DNA of 64,000 nt, from assembly GCA_016874685.1 (NCBI GenBank), contig VGTM01000001.1, positions 1 to 64,000 on the forward strand, given 5' to 3'. This DNA comes from Methanobacteriota archaeon (GTDB taxonomy: Archaea > Methanobacteriota > Methanobacteria > Methanobacteriales > Methanobacteriaceae). The position numbers were made by a program, and so were the translations under genes. Below are positions 1-9,674 of this stretch, one piece after another; the stretch's first letter is position 1, and every line of letters starts with the position of its first letter. The notes below the pieces were generated by a model, which made no database searches, was not told where the DNA came from, and saw only the letters and a program-made list of their open reading frames with translations.

Positions 1-14
1 ATGGTTGTGAATGT

Positions 15-779
15 ATGGATGGAAAAGTTATATTCATTGGAGGAGGTCCTGGAGACCCTGAACTCTTAACAATAAAAGCTTTAAAAGCTATAAAAGATGC
101 TGATGTTATTATATACGCTGGTTCACTGGTAAACAAGGAAGTACTAAATTTTGCAAAGGATGATGCTGAAATCCACAATAGTGCCTCCATGGATCTTGGT
201 GAAATAATTGATATAATGGATAAAAAAACCAATGAAGGACAAATAGTGGCGAGGATTCACACAGGAGATCCATCAATTTATGGAGCAATAGCAGAACAGA
301 TAGATAATCTTAAAAAGAGAAAGATACTTTTCGAAATAATACCAGGGGTTAGTTCCCTTTTTGCTAGTGCGGCCGCTCTTGAGGTAGAATTAACCTTACC
401 TGAAATATCGCAAACAGTGATAATCACCCGTCCTGAGGGTAGAACTCCAAAACCCAGATCAGAGGCCATATCTAAACTTGCAAAACATAAAGCAACTATG
501 TGCATTTTTCTGGGAGTTCATATGATAGATAGAGTTGTAGAGGAACTTTTAAACCATTATCCGCCTAATACACCGGCTGCAGTAGTTAGAAAAGCATCAT
601 GGAATGATGAGACTATAATTAGGGGAAAATTGGAAGATATAGCTGATAAAGTCAAAAAATCTGATATAAAAAAGACAGCAATTATTTTTGTGGGTAACGC
701 TCTTAAACCAGATAAAATCAGTTACTCCAAACTCTATGATGAAAAATTTACTCATGAATATAGAAAAGGACAAGATTAA
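15..779 (+). CDS. cbiF: Precorrin-4/cobalt-precorrin-4 C11-methyltransferase (CbiF/CobM)
   Basis: SAM-dependent methyltransferase that methylates C11 of (cobalt-)precorrin-4 in corrin ring synthesis; methanogens need cobamides for methyl transfer. The 254-residue product is of normal family length and opens with the tetrapyrrole-methylase motif VIFIGGGPGDPELLT (residues 5-19). It also shows HTGDPSIYGA (about residue 82), IIPGVSSLFASAAALE and ITRPEGRTP, typical of the CbiF/CobM branch. The frame stays open to the window edge, but the N-terminus matches the family, so the ATG at 15 is favoured; the upstream SD is weak. No other cobamide gene is in the window. Confidence 0.93.
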   Translation: MDGKVIFIGGGPGDPELLTIKALKAIKDADVIIYAGSLVNKEVLNFAKDDAEIHNSASMDLGEIIDIMDKKTNEGQIVARIHTGDPSIYGAIAEQIDNLKKRKILFEIIPGVSSLFASAAALEVELTLPEISQTVIITRPEGRTPKPRSEAISKLAKHKATMCIFLGVHMIDRVVEELLNHYPPNTPAAVVRKASWNDETIIRGKLEDIADKVKKSDIKKTAIIFVGNALKPDKISYSKLYDEKFTHEYRKGQD

Positions 780-912
780 ACAATTCAAACGATAGATTAC
801 ATAAAAGTTGTTGATTTAAATAATATTTGATAAATATTTTAACACTCTTTAATCAAATTTCAAAAAAAATATTTATTTTTAACTTATTTTTGTTTTCATC
901 GGTTAGATTATC

Positions 913-1737
913 CTATTTCCACTTAATTACAATGGATTCACGTTTAAAAAGACGAACAGCTACTTTTAAAATCAGTAAATCCAGTATAAACAGGACTCCC
1001 GCCATTATAACCAGTAACCCTGGAGTTAATATTACATATCCCCCCAACTGGATACCAATAAGCCCTAAAACTGGTAAAATGATAACAATTGCTAAATTTT
1101 GTGCATTTTTGGGATCGTTTGTTCTTGATGAAGCTATAATTCCCAGCATAAAACCAAAAACCGTGATTAAAGGAACAAAAAACAGGATAGAAATCCACCA
1201 GGATGATGTAATCACATATTTTAAAAGATGAGATGTTCCTATCCATTTAACTCCTGCCAGAAAGATTCCAGCACAAATCCAAGTAATGATTATAGACGGT
1301 ATTGCACCTGCCAGTGCTTTGCCCAATAAAAGTTCCCACGTCCTTACAGGCGTTGCTAATAATGGTTCTAGTGCACGTGCCTGTTTTTCTTCAATAATAC
1401 TGAATGTTGCAAAGCTAATGGCGATCATTACAGGGATAAGTAAAAGATAAAATGGAAATTGAGAATAGAAAAGTACCTGAAACTTCTCAAGAGGTGAAAG
1501 AGTTAACAGTGAAGGCATCGTGCCTTGCAGGGTGTCCACTCCCCTTTGAAGAATGGTGTTAACCAGTGCATCACTACTTGAAAATTTTATAACAAGATAA
1601 ATTAAGATTAACGCCTGTAAAGTGATGATAAAAGGGAGTAATGTGATAAATAGGGCTGAGTTTAAATTGTAAAATGTTGTCTCCCACTCCTTTCTTATTA
1701 CATTGTTAATGCGTGTGTATGCCATTTTATTCTGCAT
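913..1737 (-). CDS. ABC-2 type exporter permease
   Basis: Integral membrane subunit of an ABC-2 exporter. About six hydrophobic segments are visible (for example LFITLLPFIITLQALILIYL near the N-terminus and a last pair near the C-terminus). They surround the loop IIEEKQARALEPLLATPVR, a hallmark of ABC-2 permeases of the NatB/YhaP type. The start at 1737 is chosen because AGGGGA lies about 7 nt upstream; an in-frame ATG at 1761 lies before that SD. It follows its ATPase gene on the same strand after 39 nt, so the two should form one transporter. The substrate cannot be told from sequence. Confidence 0.88.
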   Translation of the reverse strand: MQNKMAYTRINNVIRKEWETTFYNLNSALFITLLPFIITLQALILIYLVIKFSSSDALVNTILQRGVDTLQGTMPSLLTLSPLEKFQVLFYSQFPFYLLLIPVMIAISFATFSIIEEKQARALEPLLATPVRTWELLLGKALAGAIPSIIITWICAGIFLAGVKWIGTSHLLKYVITSSWWISILFFVPLITVFGFMLGIIASSRTNDPKNAQNLAIVIILPVLGLIGIQLGGYVILTPGLLVIMAGVLFILDLLILKVAVRLFKRESIVIKWK

Positions 1738-1776
1738 AAAATTTCCCCTAAAAACACTCAAAATAACAAATTTTGT

Positions 1777-2709
1777 TTATCCTTTTTCTTTATCTTCCTC
1801 TTTAATTAATGTCATATATATCTCTTCAACTGAATGTTTTCTCTCAAAAACGCTTTGAATCCGTCCTCCAGCCTTTATAATACTCTCAACCAAATCGGGG
1901 CGATTTTTATCAAATTCGGTTAATTCAATAACGAGCTGTTTATCCTCTTTATTGACACCTTGAACAAAATTGAGAGTTTCCACGGCTTCTATGATTTTAT
2001 TATCAACAGATTCCATTTCAATAATTACCTCTCGCTTAAAGAGCTGATTTCGCAAGTTTGATGCTGTATCTAAGGCCACCAAATTTGTCTTAAAAAGAGC
2101 AATACGATCACTTAAGAGTTCTGCTTCCTCCAAATTATGTGTACAGAGAAAAACAGTGCGTTTTTCCTCTTTTAATTTTATTATAAGCTTATGAACTTCT
2201 ATTGAAACTTCTGGATCGAGACCCGCAGTTGGTTCATCCAAAAAAACAATTTCTGGCTCATGGATTAAAGCTCTTGCAAGTGCAAGTCTCTGTTTCATGC
2301 CTTTTGAGAAATTTCCAACTTTATCATCCCTTCGATCCCATAATTCCATGAGTTTCAGATATTTATTCACCTGAAAATCCACATCAATATTAGAATAAAA
2401 TTTAGCAAAAAATTCCAGATTGCGCTTTGCACTGAGCCTCTCATAAAAACCTGGTGTTTCTGTGAGCAGCCCTATTATTTCATGAAGCTTTTCCGCATCC
2501 TCGTCTGTGCGAAACCCTGCAACTGTGGCAGATCCTTTTGTTGGTGAGATGATCCCAGACAATATGCGTATTGTGGTGGTTTTTCCAGCGCCATTCGGTC
2601 CAAGAAAACCTAATACTTCGCCTTTTTTGACCTTTATATTCAGATCATCTACTGCTACCCTACCATCAAATATTTTGGTAATGCCTGATGTTTCAATTAT
2701 GTTTTGCAA
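1777..2709 (-). CDS. ABC-2 type exporter ATP-binding protein
   Basis: ATPase partner of the downstream ABC-2 permease; 310 residues. Motifs in order: Walker A GPNGAGKTTT (about residue 38), Q-loop region LTETPGFYERLSAKRNL, signature FSKGMKQRLALARAL, Walker B EIVFLDEPTAGLDP, and H-loop FLCTHNLEEAE. The last ~90 residues form the regulatory C-terminal extension common in drug and sodium exporter ATPases. The start is a TTG at 2709 preceded by AAGGTGA, a start type used often in this window. It is convergent with cbiF and back to back with an AT-rich gap leading to nikR. Confidence 0.92.
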   Translation of the reverse strand: MQNIIETSGITKIFDGRVAVDDLNIKVKKGEVLGFLGPNGAGKTTTIRILSGIISPTKGSATVAGFRTDEDAEKLHEIIGLLTETPGFYERLSAKRNLEFFAKFYSNIDVDFQVNKYLKLMELWDRRDDKVGNFSKGMKQRLALARALIHEPEIVFLDEPTAGLDPEVSIEVHKLIIKLKEEKRTVFLCTHNLEEAELLSDRIALFKTNLVALDTASNLRNQLFKREVIIEMESVDNKIIEAVETLNFVQGVNKEDKQLVIELTEFDKNRPDLVESIIKAGGRIQSVFERKHSVEEIYMTLIKEEDKEKG

Positions 2710-2885
2710 TTTTTCACCTTAATAATGACAAAATTATGCATTTCTCCTATCTCAGCGAAAGTTTCCATATTATTAGAGCTAATTATAGTTAGTTATACAT
2801 TGCACAAATTTAAAGTGATTGGACAGATTGAATATAGTTCATACAAAAATGATGCATTAAGGGTTTTTTATATAATTGAATGCTT

Positions 2886-3269
2886 CTAAACGACTATCAA
2901 CTTAACATAATCGATTTTTCTACTTATCTGAAATAATTTAGCCAATTGTTTCATTCGTATGGCATCACCATCTAAAATGAAAATTTCGAGACATTTATTT
3001 TCTTTTAAATGACTGTGTATCTGCGTGTTTATTATATCCTCAAAATCGTGTTTTATTTCTGTTACTTTATCTTCTGCATCTTGACTATGAATTAAAACAA
3101 GGATAGAATTTATATCACCTTTTAACGATTTTTTTTCCTTGTTATCTGCAATGAACATCCTTGCGCCTGCTCTTATTACCTCAGATCTTCCTGAAAAGCC
3201 TAGTTCTTCCTGTATATCGTCGATTTCTTCAAGAAGTTTTTCATTTAGGGATATGCTAATAATTGCCAT
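2886..3269 (-). CDS. nikR: NikR-family nickel-responsive transcriptional regulator
   Basis: Ribbon-helix-helix DNA-binding domain (residues 1-45: [14 protein letters not shown], then [15 protein letters not shown]) followed by an ACT-like metal-sensing domain. The four high-affinity nickel ligands of NikR are all present with canonical spacing: H74, H85, H87 and C93 (11, 2 and 6 residues apart, as for H76/H87/H89/C95 of the E. coli protein). The product is 127 residues, near the family norm. No SD is visible; a TATA-like TTTATAAATA on the minus strand about 27 nt before the ATG suggests a leaderless transcript. It is divergent from a metal ABC importer, its likely target. Confidence 0.9.
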   Translation of the reverse strand: MAIISISLNEKLLEEIDDIQEELGFSGRSEVIRAGARMFIADNKEKKSLKGDINSILVLIHSQDAEDKVTEIKHDFEDIINTQIHSHLKENKCLEIFILDGDAIRMKQLAKLFQISRKIDYVKLIVV

Positions 3270-3284
3270 AATTATTATTAATTA

Positions 3285-3340
3285 ATAACTATTTATAAAT
3301 TTTTTGCTAATATTTATTAAGAAAATATTTAAATATTAAT
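3285..3340. promoter_or_regulatory. Divergent promoter region with 14-bp palindrome
   Basis: The space between nikR and the metal transporter genes is almost pure A+T. A perfect 14-bp palindrome, AATATTTAAATATT, lies at 3324-3337 and overlaps the position expected for the TATA box of the plus-strand operon, about 27 nt before 3358. The nikR TATA-like element lies at about 3290-3301 on the other strand. A repressor bound at the palindrome could block TBP. In such AT-rich DNA the palindrome could also be chance. Confidence 0.45.
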
Positions 3341-3372
3341 AAAAAATAAATATACACATGGTTGGTGTAGAA

Positions 3373-4251
3373 ATGGAAAAAAAGATCATGCTACTAGTTG
3401 GCCTGATTATAATCGTTTTTTTTATTGGCTGCAGTTATTACGCTTTTTATCCAATCAAAAAAGAGGATAGAGACGATAAGATAGGTGTAATCGTAACCAT
3501 CCTTCCAGAAGCAGAATTTGTGGAAAAAGTTGGAGGAGACAAGGTTAAAGTGACAACAATAGTGCCTCCAGGAGCAGATCCCCATACATATGAACCATTA
3601 CCAAGTCAACTAATACAAGTGAGCAAAGCGAAAATGTATGCAGAAGTAGGTTCTGGAATTGAATTTGAACTTGCATGGATGGATAAAATAAAGGATATGA
3701 ACAGGAAGATGCTCGTTATTAACTGTTCTGAAGGAATAAAACTCATATCTGCTAGGGAAGAAAATATAAATGGTAACGATCCACATGTCTGGGTTTCTCC
3801 AAAGAATGCAAAAATAATGGTTGAAAACATATATAAAGGATTAATCCAAATAGACCCTGAAAATAATAAGTATTACGCCACCAATAAAGAAAAATATTTA
3901 CAAGAATTAGATAAGTTAGATATAGAAATTAGGAAGACACTTTCAGAAAAGAAAAATCGGAAAATCATGGTTTATCATCCTGCATGGGGATATTTTTGTA
4001 GGGAATATGGTCTTGAACAGATATCAATCCAAAAAGAGGGTAAAGAACCAACTCCACAGGGAATTGCAAATCTGATAAAACAAGCAAAGGAAAAAAACAT
4101 AAAAATAATATTTGTATCGCCCCAATACAACACCAAAAATGCAGAAGTCATAGCAAGAGAGATTAATGGACAGGTTGTCATAATAGATCCTTTAGATAAA
4201 AATTACATAGAAAATCTTTATAAAGTGTTAGAAGCTCTCCAAAAAGCATGA
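3373..4251 (+). CDS. Metal ABC transporter substrate-binding lipoprotein (ZnuA/TroA family)
   Basis: Extracellular metal-capture protein of cluster-9 ABC importers. It starts with a lipoprotein signal (MEKKIMLL, hydrophobic stretch, lipobox FFIGC). Candidate metal ligands are the histidines in PPGADPHTYEP, NDPHVWVSP and VYHPAWGYF plus an acidic residue in VIIDPLDK. There is no His-rich loop as in many zinc-specific ZnuA proteins, so zinc, manganese or another metal is possible. The ATG at 3373 has GGTG five bases upstream; an in-frame ATG at 3358 could be used by a leaderless mRNA. First gene of a three-gene operon. Confidence 0.9.
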   Translation: MEKKIMLLVGLIIIVFFIGCSYYAFYPIKKEDRDDKIGVIVTILPEAEFVEKVGGDKVKVTTIVPPGADPHTYEPLPSQLIQVSKAKMYAEVGSGIEFELAWMDKIKDMNRKMLVINCSEGIKLISAREENINGNDPHVWVSPKNAKIMVENIYKGLIQIDPENNKYYATNKEKYLQELDKLDIEIRKTLSEKKNRKIMVYHPAWGYFCREYGLEQISIQKEGKEPTPQGIANLIKQAKEKNIKIIFVSPQYNTKNAEVIAREINGQVVIIDPLDKNYIENLYKVLEALQKA

Positions 4252-4338
4252 AAATCTTCAAACTAAAAAAATTTAAAATTTAGTATTCGTCTAAATTCAA
4301 ATAAAAATATTCCATGAGTGATATTTTAAGGTTAAATC

Positions 4339-5094
4339 ATGAACAACGAAGTTGTTAGATTAAAAGACGTCTTTTTGAACTTGAATAGGATACCTATCCT
4401 AGAAGGAATCAGTTTTTCAATAGAAAAAAATGATTTTCTAGCTGTAATAGGGCCCAATGGCGGTGGAAAAAGTACTCTCTTAAAAATTATCCTGGGACTG
4501 ATAAGACCTGACAGTGGGGAAGTTAAAGTTTTTGGGCGAAAACCCGAAGAAGCCAGAAATTTAATAGGATACTTGCCCCAGCATTCCTTTTTTGATCTAA
4601 ATTTTCCAGTGGATGTTTTTGACGCAGTTCTTATGGGAAGATACAATGGAATATTTAAAAATTATTCTAATAAAGATAATGAAGCTGTCGAGAATGCTCT
4701 GGAAAGGGTGGGAATGCTCAAATTCAGACACCGTCAAATGGGAAAATTATCTGGTGGGCAGATGCAGAGGGTTTTTATAGCCCGAGCTATCGTTAGAAAT
4801 CCCAAATTGCTTCTTCTAGATGAACCAATGGCCAGTATCGATCCAGAGATGCAAAGCTCATTTTATGAACTTTTATCAAAGCTTAAAGAAAAAATGACAA
4901 TTGTTCTGGTGACCCATGACGTAGGGGTTGTTTCTGCCCATGTTGATAAGATCGCCTGTCTTAATCGTAAATTATTCTGTCACGGCCCTCCCGAAGTTGC
5001 TGCAGGAATTTTAGAAGATGTTTATAAATGTCCTGTTGAATTAATAGCTCATGGCATTCCACATCGAGTCTTAAAGGAACATGACAAAAAATGA
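4339..5094 (+). CDS. Metal ABC transporter ATP-binding protein (ZnuC/TroB family)
   Basis: Cytoplasmic ATPase of the cluster-9 metal importer, 251 residues. Walker [13 protein letters not shown] (about residue 38), Q-loop [11 protein letters not shown], signature [16 protein letters not shown], Walker [14 protein letters not shown], and the H-loop LVTHDVG are all present. The C-terminal part [21 protein letters not shown], with a VYxxPVE-like element, is typical of ZnuC/MntB-type ATPases. It sits 87 nt after the binding protein and 30 nt before the permease, and all three genes point the same way. Confidence 0.92.
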   Translation: MNNEVVRLKDVFLNLNRIPILEGISFSIEKNDFLAVIGPNGGGKSTLLKIILGLIRPDSGEVKVFGRKPEEARNLIGYLPQHSFFDLNFPVDVFDAVLMGRYNGIFKNYSNKDNEAVENALERVGMLKFRHRQMGKLSGGQMQRVFIARAIVRNPKLLLLDEPMASIDPEMQSSFYELLSKLKEKMTIVLVTHDVGVVSAHVDKIACLNRKLFCHGPPEVAAGILEDVYKCPVELIAHGIPHRVLKEHDKK

Positions 5095-5124
5095 AATACT
5101 TTTTGAAATAAGGAGATCTAAAGA

Positions 5125-5925
5125 ATGATAGAGTTTCTCCAGTACCAATTCATGCAAAATGCCATTATAGCCGCTATCCTGGTCAGCATAGCCTGTGGTA
5201 TTGTTGGTACATACGTGGTTATTAAAAGAATAGTCTTTATAAGTGGAGGAATCTCCCATGCAGCATTTGGGGGGATTGGCTTAGGTTATCTGGTCGGAAT
5301 AAACCCAATTATTACTGCTATTCCATTCAGCCTTTTATCTGCAGTGGGTATTGGAGCAATAAGCAAAAAAATAAAGGTGAGCGAAGATACAGCCATTGGA
5401 ATCTTGTGGTCAGTTGGTATGGCTCTGGGGATAATCTTTATCAATTTAAGTCCAGGTTACGCACCCGACCTCTTCAGTTACCTTTTTGGGAGTATTCTTA
5501 CTGTGCCTGCATCTGATCTAGTTATAATGTTGATTCTAGATTTAATAATTATTATAACTGTTTTCCTATTCAATAGAGAGTTTTTAGCAATTTCTTTTGA
5601 TGAAGAATTTTCAGAGGTAGTGGGAATTCCAGCAGAAAGCCTTTATATATTGCTTCTGTGTCTGGTTGCCTTAAGTGTGGTGGTGCTCATAAAGGTGGTT
5701 GGTGTGATTCTGGTAATAGCGCTTCTTACCATTCCCGCTGCCATAAGCAAACAGTTTACCCACAAAATTAAAAAACTAATGATTCTCTCCATTTTAACCG
5801 GTATATTACTGACCGTATTTGGTTTATGGCTTTCATATCTATTTGATTTAGCATCTGGAGCCACTATCGTCCTGGTTCTAGGAGGAGCTTTTATAATATC
5901 ATCACTTTTAAAAAATTCATCCTAA
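5125..5925 (+). CDS. Metal ABC transporter permease (ZnuB/TroC family)
   Basis: Membrane subunit of the same importer: 266 residues with about eight hydrophobic segments. Family signatures include the N-terminal [19 protein letters not shown], the [18 protein letters not shown] loop and the C-terminal [17 protein letters not shown], all typical of the ABC-3 family. AAGGAGATCTAAAGA precedes the ATG, a good SD. It completes the binding protein-ATPase-permease set. No further transporter component follows. Confidence 0.92.
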   Translation: MIEFLQYQFMQNAIIAAILVSIACGIVGTYVVIKRIVFISGGISHAAFGGIGLGYLVGINPIITAIPFSLLSAVGIGAISKKIKVSEDTAIGILWSVGMALGIIFINLSPGYAPDLFSYLFGSILTVPASDLVIMLILDLIIIITVFLFNREFLAISFDEEFSEVVGIPAESLYILLLCLVALSVVVLIKVVGVILVIALLTIPAAISKQFTHKIKKLMILSILTGILLTVFGLWLSYLFDLASGATIVLVLGGAFIISSLLKNSS

Positions 5926-6084
5926 TTTAAGACTTTTTGGCAAAAAATTTCTATTAACCTTAAATCGAAATTTATAATTCAATTAAAATTTTTGTTTATC
6001 TGGTTGAAAGTGAAAATCAAGACTTATAAAAAGGAGAAAAATAAAGATATAACCCTAGGTAAAATATATTAAAAATAGATAGAT

Positions 6085-6096
6085 GAAACATGTTTC
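6085..6096. repeat. 12-bp perfect palindrome GAAACATGTTTC
   Basis: Self-complementary 12-mer in the 240-nt gap between the metal permease and the Sm-like gene, about 70 nt before the latter's start. A TATA-like TTATAAAAAG lies upstream at about 6024. It has the size of an operator half-site pair, but no regulator can be named and chance is possible. Confidence 0.35.
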
Positions 6097-6166
6097 GAAC
6101 CCATGAATAAGAATAGATGATATCATTTTTACTTTAAGGAAACATGAAAAAAGATGGGGGTTAGAA

Positions 6167-6373
6167 GTGATTTTTAATTCAGATCTACGGGATACTATTA
6201 AATCTGCCGAAGGAGACTACATATCTTTAACAATTTCAACCGGCGAGACATATTATGGGGAATTAAAGAGAATTGAAACTGATTATCTGGTTTTAGAACT
6301 TAAACTTAGAGGTGGTAAAGGAAAGACCTCCGTTATAATACCTTTCAAATCTATAGTCACCATCACCATATAG
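6167..6373 (+). CDS. Small Sm/LSM-like protein, function unknown
   Basis: A 68-residue acidic-basic protein with a pattern like an Sm fold: GDYISLTISTGETYYGEL, then ETDYLVLELKLRGGKGK, then SVIIPFKSIVTITI. This resembles the beta-strand order of LSM proteins, where a G in the G-E/V-L turn and a final I/V-rich strand are usual. The start is GTG at 6167 with GGGGGTT about 5 nt upstream. It stands alone, convergent with rpiA. The assignment rests on pattern only; a generic small beta-barrel protein is the alternative. Confidence 0.6.
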   Translation: MIFNSDLRDTIKSAEGDYISLTISTGETYYGELKRIETDYLVLELKLRGGKGKTSVIIPFKSIVTITI

Positions 6374-6420
6374 TAAATTTTAAATGAACATCTATTTACC
6401 ACTATTAATATGAAAAAAGC

Positions 6421-7104
6421 TCATTTTTTTCTATTTAAAATATTTATACCATCTTTTGTTCCAACAAGTACTTCATCAGCAATCCCTGAAAATATTCCAT
6501 TTTCTACAACACCAGGGATGGCATTAAGCTTTTTTTCCAGATATTCAGGTTCACCTATAGTTTCAAATTCAACATCAATTATAAAATTATGATTATCAGT
6601 TATAACTGGTCCAACTTTATCTTTAGGTTCAGCCATTCTCAAACTGGGAACTCCATTTAGTTTTTGGACGTGGCTCGTGACCATTCTACATGCTTGTGGG
6701 ATTACTTCCAGGGGTACAGGGATGCCTCCCAGTTTATCCACAATTTTTGACTCATCCACAATCACCACAAATCTTTCTGCAGCTTCATCCACAATCTTCT
6801 CCATAGTATGAGCTGCTCCACCACCTTTAATTAGATTTAAATCTAAATCAACTTCGTCGGCACCATCTACTGCAATATTAATGTCATGTTCTTCTAATGT
6901 GGTTATGGGAATCCCAAAATCCCTTGCAAGGAAAAAAGATTGATATGAAGTGGGTATTCCTAATATTTCCATTTCTTCTCTTTTGATTCTATCTCCGAGT
7001 CTTTTTATAAAATAGGAAGTTGTAGAACCTGTCCCTAAACCAACAACATCACCATCAACAACAAGTTTAGCCGCCTCATATCCAACTGTTTTTTTAAGTT
7101 CCAT
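6421..7104 (-). CDS. rpiA: Ribose-5-phosphate isomerase A
   Basis: Interconverts ribose 5-phosphate and ribulose 5-phosphate; methanogens depend on it for pentoses made through the ribulose monophosphate or related routes. The 227 residues contain [19 protein letters not shown] (phosphate loop), [20 protein letters not shown] with the active-site aspartates, and the [17 protein letters not shown] catalytic region. The ATG at 7104 is preceded by TGGAGAT at SD distance. Monocistronic, convergent with the Sm-like gene. Confidence 0.95.
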   Translation of the reverse strand: MELKKTVGYEAAKLVVDGDVVGLGTGSTTSYFIKRLGDRIKREEMEILGIPTSYQSFFLARDFGIPITTLEEHDINIAVDGADEVDLDLNLIKGGGAAHTMEKIVDEAAERFVVIVDESKIVDKLGGIPVPLEVIPQACRMVTSHVQKLNGVPSLRMAEPKDKVGPVITDNHNFIIDVEFETIGEPEYLEKKLNAIPGVVENGIFSGIADEVLVGTKDGINILNRKK

Positions 7105-7247
7105 GGAAAATCTCCAGTTGTTTCTTTTTTAGAAATTATAAATAATTATTAGGAAATCTTGATTTAGATTATGATCATGTTTTTATATTAATTAGGGAGT
7201 ATACCCATTAAATTCATTAAATTAAGTTTTTTCCCAACAAAAGCGGA

Positions 7248-7679
7248 TCATCGCCTTAATAAAACCAAACTAAGGTCAAATCCTTTAATACATTTCCTAT
7301 CAGGTTTTCCAATTGATTTAACTATTTTACATTTATCATCTTTAAACAAACCCCTTGGAAAACAAAGATCTCTTATAGGACAATCTTCATCACAATCTGG
7401 AATATCAAAAGCTATCATGGACCCCTCAAAAGCTTTTTTAGAATCAACGAGGGCTTCTATATCTGCTTTTTCCACATCAACTACCTTCACTTTTCCTCCT
7501 TCATGAATAGGGCAGGAGTGTTCACCGCCTTTTACATCATTTATAACATATATTCTGCCCTCCTCCAGAGGATCTATGCATGTGTTTTTAAATCTGCAGG
7601 ATTCACACCCCCTAGCAGACCCAGTGTACATAAATTGAAGCCCCTCTTTAGCAAGACTTTTTCCGATGAGTGTTATCAT
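7248..7679 (-). CDS. UPF0179 family cysteine-rich protein
   Basis: Conserved archaeal protein of unknown function, 143 residues. Cysteines cluster in two groups, [14 protein letters not shown] near residue 24 and [15 protein letters not shown] near residue 93, with further single cysteines (HSCPIH, DKCKIV, RKCIKG). This points to metal or Fe-S binding, not shown experimentally as far as I know. AGGAGAATATA precedes the ATG. No operon partner is close. Confidence 0.85.
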   Translation of the reverse strand: MITLIGKSLAKEGLQFMYTGSARGCESCRFKNTCIDPLEEGRIYVINDVKGGEHSCPIHEGGKVKVVDVEKADIEALVDSKKAFEGSMIAFDIPDCDEDCPIRDLCFPRGLFKDDKCKIVKSIGKPDRKCIKGFDLSLVLLRR

Positions 7680-7960
7680 TATATATTCTCCTACTGGTTG
7701 GAGTTACTAAGGTAATTATCATACAATTGTTATCAATTTCAACTTTCTAAAAATAATGAGTCTTTATATAAAATAAATTTATTGAAATAATTCTTAAATT
7801 TTATTTATCTTTGTTAACATATAAAATCTAAAAAAATTTTTTTTGTTGTCTAATTTTAAGGGGATTGTTAATTTGCCAAGAAGGATATTTAAAAAGAGCC
7901 AAGAATAGGAAATTTGCCGTTATACAAGGACGGAAAAATAAATTTTGTATGAGGTTTAAA

Positions 7961-8539
7961 ATGGAAAATAAAGAAGAACAAGAAAAGCGCATTAGTGAAT
8001 TATTATGTAAATTACAAGAATGTTTTCCAAACAATGGAAAACAGAGAACTAATATTGAATTTCCAAGGGGTATATTAAGGACAGCTAACGATTTTAGAAA
8101 TGAATTAAATTTTATTGAAAACAAAGTATTCAAAACAAACCTTGCATATCATCTTATGCTCACTGATTTTTATTCTTGGTTTTTAAATAGATTTAATATA
8201 AAATTAACTGCAAAAGAAATGATAATTAAGGAAGGTATTTGTCTTTATGGTAATATTTGTGGTTCAATCGCCGAGTATTTCGGTAAAAAAATATTAGATA
8301 GAAAAGATAGAGTTGGTGTGAAAAAGTCTTTAACCGAACTTGTAAACTTAAAAATTATAGATAATGACTTAAAAAAAGAAATAAGATATTTATGGGGACA
8401 AAGAAATAAAGAACACTTATTATCTCTAAAAGTTACTGAATATAATGTATATAGCATAGATAAATATAATAAAGCTGTTTTGACATGGCAGAATTTTAGA
8501 AATGCTTTAAAAAAAGCTAAGAATGAAGGAAAGATTTAA
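7961..8539 (+). CDS. Hypothetical protein, lone accessory gene
   Basis: I do not recognise this 192-residue protein. The start at 7961 is chosen for GAGGTTT seven to ten bases upstream; an upstream in-frame extension lacks an SD. It is Lys, Glu and Asn rich, predicted mainly helical, without signal peptide or membrane segment. Near the C-terminus LWGQRNKEHL contains an RNxxH element loosely like HEPN-domain motifs, but the spacing is one residue short of the usual Rx4-6H. Flanking gaps are long and AT rich. It may be a horizontally acquired gene. Confidence 0.6.
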   Translation: MENKEEQEKRISELLCKLQECFPNNGKQRTNIEFPRGILRTANDFRNELNFIENKVFKTNLAYHLMLTDFYSWFLNRFNIKLTAKEMIIKEGICLYGNICGSIAEYFGKKILDRKDRVGVKKSLTELVNLKIIDNDLKKEIRYLWGQRNKEHLLSLKVTEYNVYSIDKYNKAVLTWQNFRNALKKAKNEGKI

Positions 8540-8630
8540 TAATTCTCTATCACTTCTTTAAGTAAATCTGGATTAATTCATAAATTAATAGTAAAAGTTC
8601 AATGTTTGGTTTTTGAAATTAAAGAGATCA

Positions 8631-9674
8631 TCATATAACACCAGTAGTACTTGCCAACTTCTCTGCAGCATCTCTTGTAAGTCCACGATCCCCCAAGATT
8701 GTGTATCTCTCTTTTCTGATTTTATGTGCTGACATAAGAGCCTCAATAATGTATTCTGGATCTATACCCAGCTCATAAGCTGTTGTGGGAGATTTTATGG
8801 TCTTCAAAGCATCTTTTATAAACTTCCAATCCCCTCCATGAAGATACATCATCATAATTGTACCTACACCACATTGTTCTCCATGTAATGCTGGTTTAGG
8901 GGCAATAACATCCAAAGCGTGACTAAATTTGTGTTCAGAGCCACTTGCAGGTCTGCTTGTACCTGCAATGCTTATGGCAATACCACTGCTTATCAATGCT
9001 TTCACAACCACCCTTGCACTCTCTTCCAATCCCTCCTTTATTGCACCTGCAGATTCTATAATCATCTTGGCTGTCATAAGTGAAAGAGCAGCTGCTGAAT
9101 TACTAAAATATTCATTTAAAAGTCTATTTGCCAGTTTCCAGTCTAAAACTGCTGTATGGTTGGATACTATATCACCACATCCTGCTGCAAGCAGTCTAAA
9201 TGGCGCTTTACTTATGATCTTTGTATCTGCAATGACACCGATAGGTGGCTGAGCTTTCAGGGATACACTGCCTTCTTCATTTCTTATTGAAGCACGAGGA
9301 GAGGCTATTCCATCATGGGATGCTGCTGTGGGAACACTTATAAAATGAATACCTGATCTGGTGGATGCCAGTTTTGCCACATCAATTACTTTGCCACCCC
9401 CAACTCCAAGAACTACTGAAACATCATCCATCATATCCTGAACTTTCCTGACAGCATCTTCTGATGCCCGATCAATAATTACGTCTTCTACATTAAATCC
9501 TTCTTCATGAAGGCTTTCTATGGCATATTCTCCACCGATTTTTAAGGTATTAGGTCCACTTACCACTAAGACCTTACCCTCAAATCTTAAATCTTTACAG
9601 ATAGCTCCTGTTTTTTTTATAACTCCAGCTCCTGTATGGATCTCCCTTGGTAGTTGAATTTTTTTGGTATCCAT
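8631..9674 (-). CDS. egsA: sn-glycerol-1-phosphate dehydrogenase
   Basis: Reduces dihydroxyacetone phosphate to sn-glycerol 1-phosphate, the backbone stereochemistry that defines archaeal lipids. The 347-residue product has the NAD(P)-binding [15 protein letters not shown] (about residue 90), the segment [18 protein letters not shown] and the metal-binding region [20 protein letters not shown]. An open frame extends far upstream, but AGGAAGATAAC directly before the ATG at 9674 fixes the start. It is divergent from proS with about 200 nt between the starts. Confidence 0.95.
   Translation of the reverse strand: MDTKKIQLPREIHTGAGVIKKTGAICKDLRFEGKVLVVSGPNTLKIGGEYAIESLHEEGFNVEDVIIDRASEDAVRKVQDMMDDVSVVLGVGGGKVIDVAKLASTRSGIHFISVPTAASHDGIASPRASIRNEEGSVSLKAQPPIGVIADTKIISKAPFRLLAAGCGDIVSNHTAVLDWKLANRLLNEYFSNSAAALSLMTAKMIIESAGAIKEGLEESARVVVKALISSGIAISIAGTSRPASGSEHKFSHALDVIAPKPALHGEQCGVGTIMMMYLHGGDWKFIKDALKTIKSPTTAYELGIDPEYIIEALMSAHKIRKERYTILGDRGLTRDAAEKLASTTGVI

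Noticed and set aside
7961-8539. Calling the orphan gene a HEPN toxin
   Set aside because: The RNxxH element has a spacing of three between R and H instead of four to six, and no partner antitoxin gene is adjacent.
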